Below are positions 58,795 to 64,000 of a DNA stretch of 64,000 nucleotides, piece after piece. The first letter of the stretch is position 1; every line of letters starts with the position of its first letter. Source of the DNA: Maratus speciosus (taxonomy: Eukaryota > Arthropoda > Arachnida > Araneae > Salticidae); the NCBI GenBank assembly GCA_963932465.1, contig CAWVRF010001047.1:124001-188000 (forward strand). Direction: 5' to 3'. A model generated the notes under the pieces. It did no database searches, was not told where the DNA came from, and saw only the letters and a program-made list of their open reading frames with translations. The translations under genes were made by a program, and so were the position numbers.

Positions 58795-59440
58795 AACTAG
58801 AAGATAATGGTGTCAACAAAATTGTGCTCGCTAGCCATTAACATTTATTAATTATAATAAATATTTTCAAAATTGTAAACAATAAATTAGAGAATATCCT
58901 CCTTAAAGATTTATACTTAGGGTTAAAGAGTTATACTCGGCTGTGAAACCAATTTTCATTATTAAGACACACGTACCTTTCAACGCCTGAATTAAAATAT
59001 TATTTAAACTAAATGTGAAACATTAGACAGACTTGAATACATTTAAAAAGCAATTAAATTAAAAATATATACAGACTTTTCATGGAGGGATGGTTCCCTA
59101 AGCTATACCCATATACCTTGAACAAATCTATAGTTCGATTCCTAATAATATTTTTTGTTTCTATTTAACTTTAACTAAAAACTTTAACTTTGACTTTGAC
59201 TGAGTCCAGTGTGTGTTCGATGTTTTGTTGTTGTGGTTAATGTTAGTACTGACGAGGATATGTGATGACATAGGAAAACGTACACTTTGTATGATTTTGA
59301 TTTTAATTAAAGTTTTTATGTATATATTTTAAATTTAATTGCTTTTTAAATGTATGGCTGTCTGATGTTTCATATTTAAATGCTCATTATGTTCGAAATA
59401 TGCAACATCATTAAAATGCACCTCAAACGATTTTCCCCAT
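58795..59440 (-). repeat. Host repeat, uninterrupted inverted copy
   Basis: Reverse complement of 54416-54539 + 55312-55642 + 56717-56909 in that order, without the two insertions. It therefore preserves empty sites for both TA elements (near 58970 and 59325). It carries a tRNA-like head at 59085-59150. Confidence 0.75.
59085..59150 (+). other. tRNA-like (SINE head), second copy
   Basis: A box TGGTTCCCTAAGCT at 59091-59104 and B-box-like AGTTCGATTCC at 59132-59142. Partner of 55470-55535. Confidence 0.45.
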
Positions 59441-59685
59441 AGACTGTAATGTAGCGGGATTCTTTTGAGTGCCCCTGTAAACGAACTATAAATGCTATAC
59501 ACTCTATTTTCAATAGAAAACATGCAATACTAAGCCTCAATGACATTTATCAATTACATGGCAATTCGAGTTTTTTGACGAAAGTTAGAACCTGGACAGA
59601 GAGCAGACGGCAGACAGAAAAACCAAAGTCATAAACCCTTTTCAACTATGTTTGAAAGTGTTAAAAATGAAAATTTAATGCAATT
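59340..59685 (+). repeat. Module of the 32-34.8 kb repeat family
   Basis: CATCATTAAAATGCACCTCA, CGATTTTCCCCATAGACTGT, CTTTTGAGTGCCCCTGTAAA and a GACAGAGAGCAGACGG tract. It ends in CATAAACCCTTTTCAACTAT..TTGAAAGTGTTAA, as in the copy at 63560-63980. Confidence 0.65.
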
Positions 59686-60064
59686 GCGTTTCTGTAAAAT
59701 GTTTTGAAAAAAATAATTAAGAGTGACACACATTTTATCTAAACATTTAAATACTTTTTTAAGTTAAAGTAAGCACACACACACGCTCACATACTTACAA
59801 ACTTACACTCGCGCGTACTCACAAACACATGCACAATTTATTATTGAAAAAATCATCTTAAATAAAACTTACAGTTTTACTATAATTAAAGGAACAGAAC
59901 TCGTCATGCGGTGAAGAAATATCAAAGTTGTTGAAATTTGATAAAAATTGATATAAATTTTGTTAACGCTAGTTGCCTAGGACTATGCGATTGACAGCTT
60001 TTCATTTGTTCTTGAGATTTCTGTTAAATTTAATTATTGCCATTTAGACAACTGTCTTTAAATA
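59686..60064. other. No gene seen
   Basis: AT-rich with an AC-rich tract near 59772-59830. Nothing else supported. Confidence 0.5.
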
Positions 60065-60068
60065 TTAG

Positions 60069-61026
60069 CACTTTGAGATCTAAGCCTGGGTGTCACTCGG
60101 GGTGCCATTTTCGGTGAAGCGAACTAAGTCCAAGTGTATCTCGTGGTCAACTTTTAACTCTCAGAGCTATAAAAATACCTACCATATACATTCGCTGTCT
60201 GTTCATATATTACCTACGAACCTTTTACTTTGAAAAAAAAAATATAGCAGCACTAAACAGAAGTAAGTATATGAAAATATCTAGAATCAGACCTTAGCCC
60301 TCCGTCGGTCGCAATTCTGGGACTCTCGAGTTCGGGCGCAATGAGTCTGACAGGTTCTTGTTAGAAAATCACCATTAGCAATTAATTGACGCAATTTTAA
60401 TGCTATTAAAGTGATCAGTGACCCTCATTCGGATGTAAAAAGAGACAATATTTCAAATTTGAATTAAAAAAACTTCGTTTATAACACTCAAAGTAAGAAA
60501 GTCTGAGCACTCTAGTGACGGAGAGGAGAATGGAAATAATTGTGCTGTGCCTGTCAGGCCTATTGCGACCGACGGAGGGTTAACTCGAACTTATTGTGAA
60601 CATTATAGTGTTGCTCTTTGTGCTTTGAAATGTACCACTCAAAAGTAAATTTTACTTAATAATGTTTATACACAAATAAAACTTATTTTCAGATATTTGT
60701 ACAACATGGAGTAAGTTTTTATTGAAGTCTATGTAAAATTTTATGTCAAAAAATGGTTTTCTTATGTGGTTCGTTTTCAAAAATATAAAACATACTTTTT
60801 CCAATAATTTCTCATTAAATATTAATTTTTAGTACATTTCAAATAGCTCCAGCCAATACCAAATAGCTCCTTCATTATGAATAAGAACAGTTAGAAATTT
60901 ATAATAAGAAAAAATATTAAAATACATACCTTTTAAATGTTTTTTTTTTTTTTTAATCATGAAAAGTAGCAAATACCCTCAATACAGAATGAAATATGCG
61001 GTTGAAATAACTCAGACCTCAAAGTG
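60069..61026. mobile_element. Probable TTAA-flanked element
   Basis: The ends CACTTTGAGATCTAAGCC and, inverted, CACTTTGAGGTCTGAG are flanked by TTAG (60065-60068, probably decayed TTAA) and TTAA (61027-61030). The interior is non-coding and hosts the MITE at 60298-60579. The terminal match is only ~16 of 18 bases or fewer, so this is moderate. Confidence 0.5.
60298..60579. mobile_element. piggyBac-like MITE, CCCTCCGTCGG family
   Basis: The ends CCCTCCGTCGGTCGCAAT are perfectly inverted at the right (ATTGCGACCGACGGAGGG). TTAA follows at 60580-60583 and TTAG precedes at 60294-60297. A second inner match, TCTGACAGG/CCTGTCAGG, extends the inverted repeats. It is non-coding. Confidence 0.75.
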
Positions 61027-61343
61027 TTAAATAAAAGGGGAAAAAAAGTGTCTGAAAAAATTTAACCCGAGAGAGTTAAACGCAACAAGGAGGCTTTGTT
61101 AAATCAAAGACTTTTAAATGAAAAACAAATACTGTTATCATAATTCTTTTGCATCTTTTTTAAAAGGGAGGCTGTAAAGGCAAAATTATTTAGTTTTCTA
61201 AAATCTATCGGAAAGACAGCAGAAGATAAAAAAAAAAATAAAAATCTGTCATTAAACTATCTAATCAACATTAAACATCTTGTTAATCTGTTGACTACAC
61301 TCTCAAAACAAGCTTTGAATAATATCCAAAACATTAAATCCAT

Positions 61344-61727
61344 TAATTAAAATACACATAAAAAGGCAAAAACAAATGTGCAAAAATTACTTTCAGGTTT
61401 ATACATATAATATAAAAGTATTTAAAATACATTAAAAATATCTTAAAATACATTAGGAAAACCCAGAAAGTTTTCAGCCATTACAAGGCCGTCATCAGTG
61501 GGATTTAAATGATGAAAAACGATGAAATGATGAATAAGCGCGAAGAAAATAATAACAACATTTAAATTCCACTGATGACGGCCTTGTAATGGCTGAAAAC
61601 GTTCTGGGTCTTTTCTAATGTATTTTAAAATAGTTTTAATGTATTTTAAATACTTTTATATTATATTTATGCACCTGAAAGAAATTTTTGCACATTTATT
61701 TGTGCTTTTTTATATGTATTTTAATTA
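61344..61727. repeat. Inverted repeat (~165-bp arms) with hammerhead-like words
   Basis: The arms (about 61344-61510 and 61560-61727) are reverse complements around a ~50-base spacer. They include CACTGATGACGGCCTTGTAA, TGGCTGAAAACGTTCTGGGT and TTTTTGCACATTTATTTGTG. CTGATGA, a GGCC/GGCT stem and GAAAA follow each other in each arm, similar to a hammerhead core with one displaced base. Inverted fragments with such words could be Penelope-like retroelement termini, which is inference. Confidence 0.5.
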
Positions 61728-61851
61728 TTTAACTCAAGGTGAATTTAGAACTATAATTTTAATTTACATTTATTAAATCCATTTATTGGAGATTTAAGGA
61801 CTCCCTTAATATTCATTATAACCTTACAGTTAATTACATTAATGCTCATTA

Positions 61852-61853
61852 TT

Positions 61854-61894
<41 letters not shown>

Positions 61895-61900
61895 AAAAAG
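61852..61900. repeat. Poly-A tract
   Basis: About 30 A, then GAAGAAAAAAAAAAGAAAA. It precedes the next dispersed-repeat copy much as the tract near 53790 precedes copy 4. Confidence 0.85.
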
Positions 61901-61929
61901 AAAACACGAGGCAGTACAAAATAAAATAT

Positions 61930-62440
61930 TCAAGATATCAAATTCTCACTATTATTTGCATAAAAATACATTATTTCCTATAATATAATCTGCTTTTTTA
62001 AAACCACTTTACGAAATAAAATCATTCAAATCTATCTTCTTCGAAACGGTCTTGAAAAAATGCAGAGCATTGAAATTATTACATCACAATTGCAATAATA
62101 TTTAACTTCTGACATATTTCATCTCCTCATATTTCCCTATGATAAATCAAGAAATTTTCGTTGCTTTGTGTCGGTAGAGCGAGCAAAATCGATCGATGTT
62201 ATTTCACAGATAAGAGGATCCCGTAACATTTCTGTGAATTCATCCAAATGGCCATGTCTTATCATTATTTGGAGTTAACTTATTTTGCATGCCATTGAAT
62301 CTTTTCAAGCATATGTTTTCAGCAACTGTGCAAATTTGTTCTAACATTGATGTGTTATTGAAGAGAAACAACAATTTCTTGATATGACAAAATGATAAAG
62401 TTTAGATTTGATGGGAACAAATTGATATAATGTAATAAGC
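61930..62440 (+). repeat. ~500-bp dispersed repeat, copy 5 of 5
   Basis: Includes ATTGAAATTATTACATCACA, TTTCGTTGCTTTGTGTCGGT, TCGATCGATGTTATTTCACA and TTTCTGTGAATTCATCCAAA. It is collinear with 53860-54420. Confidence 0.7.
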
Positions 62441-62785
62441 TTCCATATCTGAATACATCATACTCAGTGTAGGGTATAATAATATAGTAAGTACAAAAAC
62501 CAAAATTTAAATACATAGCTCCTCAAATCAGACTGAAACATTCAAATTAGAATAAAATAAAATTTACAACGATTTCTTGATGTGACTAAATGATAAAGTT
62601 TAGACATGATGAGTACAAATAACAAATTGATGTACCATAATTTACTTCCTAGTCTAGATACATCACATCCAGTGTAGTATACAATACTACAGTAAGTACA
62701 AAAACCGAAGTTTAAACACATATCCTTCCAAATAAGATCAGAAATCATTCCAATCAGAATGACATAAAATTTACGACATTTTTTT
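62366..62785 (+). repeat. Tandem duplication, ~200-bp period
   Basis: AA(C/T)GATTTCTTGAT.TGAC.AAATGATAAAGTTTAGA begins at about 62368 and about 62569. Both units continue with AAATTGAT(A/G)TA, TACATCA.A(C/T)(T/C)CAGTGTAG and AGTAAGTACAAAAACC(A/G)AA. It overlaps the end of dispersed-repeat copy 5. Confidence 0.75.
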
Positions 62786-63555
62786 TTTATATAACTATTG
62801 GCACTTGATATCGTAAGATATCTTTGAGGGGGGGAGGGGGTTTGCTTTTTGATATCGTTATCATTTTTGTTCCAACCAAACTTTTCTTTTTTGAATAACT
62901 TTTCTTTATATCCAAATAGTCTGTTACCTGCTTTATTATTATTTTTTATATGTTTTTAAGACATTACAAAGCTATTATTAAAGCCATTAAGGTTTATAAT
63001 ATTATTTCATTCTAAAATTTGGAATACCCCGACGGGTAGCATTACTTTTCTTCCGACATATGCGCATATAATTCGCTATTAGAAAAATCAGGAGCATACT
63101 ATGTAGGAAATGATACTTGCATTTACCAGTAAAGAAAGACAAAGAATTTTGTCCACTGTTTTGTTGATAAGTTCTGCTTTTAACCTCCCGGGCAGGGTCC
63201 AAGTGCAAGAAGACAATATTACTTTGGAATGCATTATGTAACAAAAACTATTATTAAATACTTTTAAATAGTAACTAACTTTTTTAGATGTTATTTCATA
63301 TAAATTTATTTCATATATTGGCTGTATTTTATTGACTGCTTGAATCCGTAAAGTATGTGACTAATAAATGTATAATCACATGTGTATATATCACAGCAAA
63401 ATGTAAGAAAAAAATTCTGAATTTTTTTTTACATTGATAACTATATCATCGAGTTGATGGTGGTGGGAGGAGGGGGGGGGGGGCGACGAATGATAACGTA
63501 TGATGTCGTAAGGTGGAGGGGCCCAAAATCAACAAAATGTTGATAACGTTATATA
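62786..63555. other. No gene; G-rich tracts
   Basis: GAGGGGGGGAGGGGG near 62826 and GGGAGGAGGGGGGGGGGG near 63466 are followed by related words (TGATATCGT / TGATAACGT), possibly ends of one decayed repeat. The 80-codon minus frame (63002-63244) has no recognised motif. Confidence 0.4.
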
Positions 63556-63559
63556 TGTA

Positions 63560-63985
63560 TAGCTCCAGTGTAACATCATTAAAATATATCCCAAACGATT
63601 TTTCCTGATGGACTTGAATGCACCGGATTTTCTTAAGTGCCCTTTAAACGAGCCTTAAATGCTTCACACAGCATTTTCCATAGCAATCATCTTGTAATGT
63701 ACTTCATTAATGCATATAAATTTCATTATATTTCAAAAAGCGTAATACCATTAAAATACCGCATAGACCATGATGTAGCAAATTTTTTTGAGTGTCCTTC
63801 TAAAATAATTATAAATAATACTTAATTTTCAGTACCGAACATGCCATAGTAAACTTCAATAACATATATCAATTACATGACAATCCCAGTATATTTACGC
63901 AAATTAGAAATCGGACAGACGGACAGACAAACAGAACTCATAAACGCTTTTCAACTATATTGGAAAACGTTAACAATGGAAAAAA
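63560..63985 (+). repeat. Module of the 32-34.8 kb repeat family
   Basis: TAACATCATTAAAATATATC, CAAACGATTTTTCCTGATGG, TCATTAATGCATATAAATTT and GGACAGACGGACAGACAAAC, then ..CATAAACGCTTTTCAACTAT. It matches 59340-59685 and the array at 32-34.8 kb. Confidence 0.65.
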
Positions 63986-64000
63986 ATATTTTGAAAATTG

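Overview
This 64 kb window looks like intergenic, transposon-dominated DNA from an AT-rich animal genome, most likely an arthropod and perhaps an arachnid. The lineage is inferred from the transposon families alone: a mariner-type transposase tail of a kind common in arthropods, Penelope-like retroelements, and pogo, piggyBac-like, hAT-like and tRNA-derived elements. I found no host protein-coding gene. Every reading frame with a recognisable product is a broken piece of a mobile element. I saw no operons, ribosome binding sites, bacterial promoters or CRISPR arrays.

Layout. 0-15 kb: non-autonomous DNA transposons. These are a hAT-like element (221-975), three piggyBac-type MITEs at TTAA, a GGGGCATTCTC-ended element (3941-5064), a fold-back element (7825-8705), a TA-flanked element (10623-12092) and a long-TIR element (13126-14954). 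The last two each carry a nested piggyBac-type MITE. 15.5-20.3 kb: a cluster of one repeat family whose copies lie in both orientations, bracketed by direct repeats. 20.3-21 kb: a decayed tandem array. 22.5-29.8 kb: three Penelope-like (PLE) reverse-transcriptase remnants on the minus strand. Two are head-to-tail copies of one ~3.9 kb unit, the layout that produces pseudo-LTRs. 30-34.8 kb: a degenerate array of modules interrupted by a hAT-like element with an exact 8-bp target duplication. 35-45 kb: dispersed repeats, a six-unit array with paired ATGGCGG motifs, a PLE GIY-YIG endonuclease remnant interrupted upstream by a SINE with an 11-bp target duplication, and a tRNA-Arg-like remnant. 45.4-47.05 kb: a three-level nest (pogo-type element inside a TA element inside a palindromic MITE). 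47.05-52.19 kb: a ~5.1 kb satellite of about 47 units of 110 bp with higher-order duplications. 52-64 kb: a host repeat present as an inverted pair. One copy holds a fold-back mariner and a Tc1-like element, and the partner copy shows the empty sites. Further MITEs, tandem duplications and a PLE-like inverted repeat follow.

The parts do not work together as a pathway. The window is a stratified record of insertions, and several elements can be delimited to the base by target duplications and internal empty sites. The features most likely to be new are the tandem PLE unit with its strictly conserved 24-bp palindrome, the 110-bp satellite and its higher-order structure, and the nested and fold-back DNA transposons.
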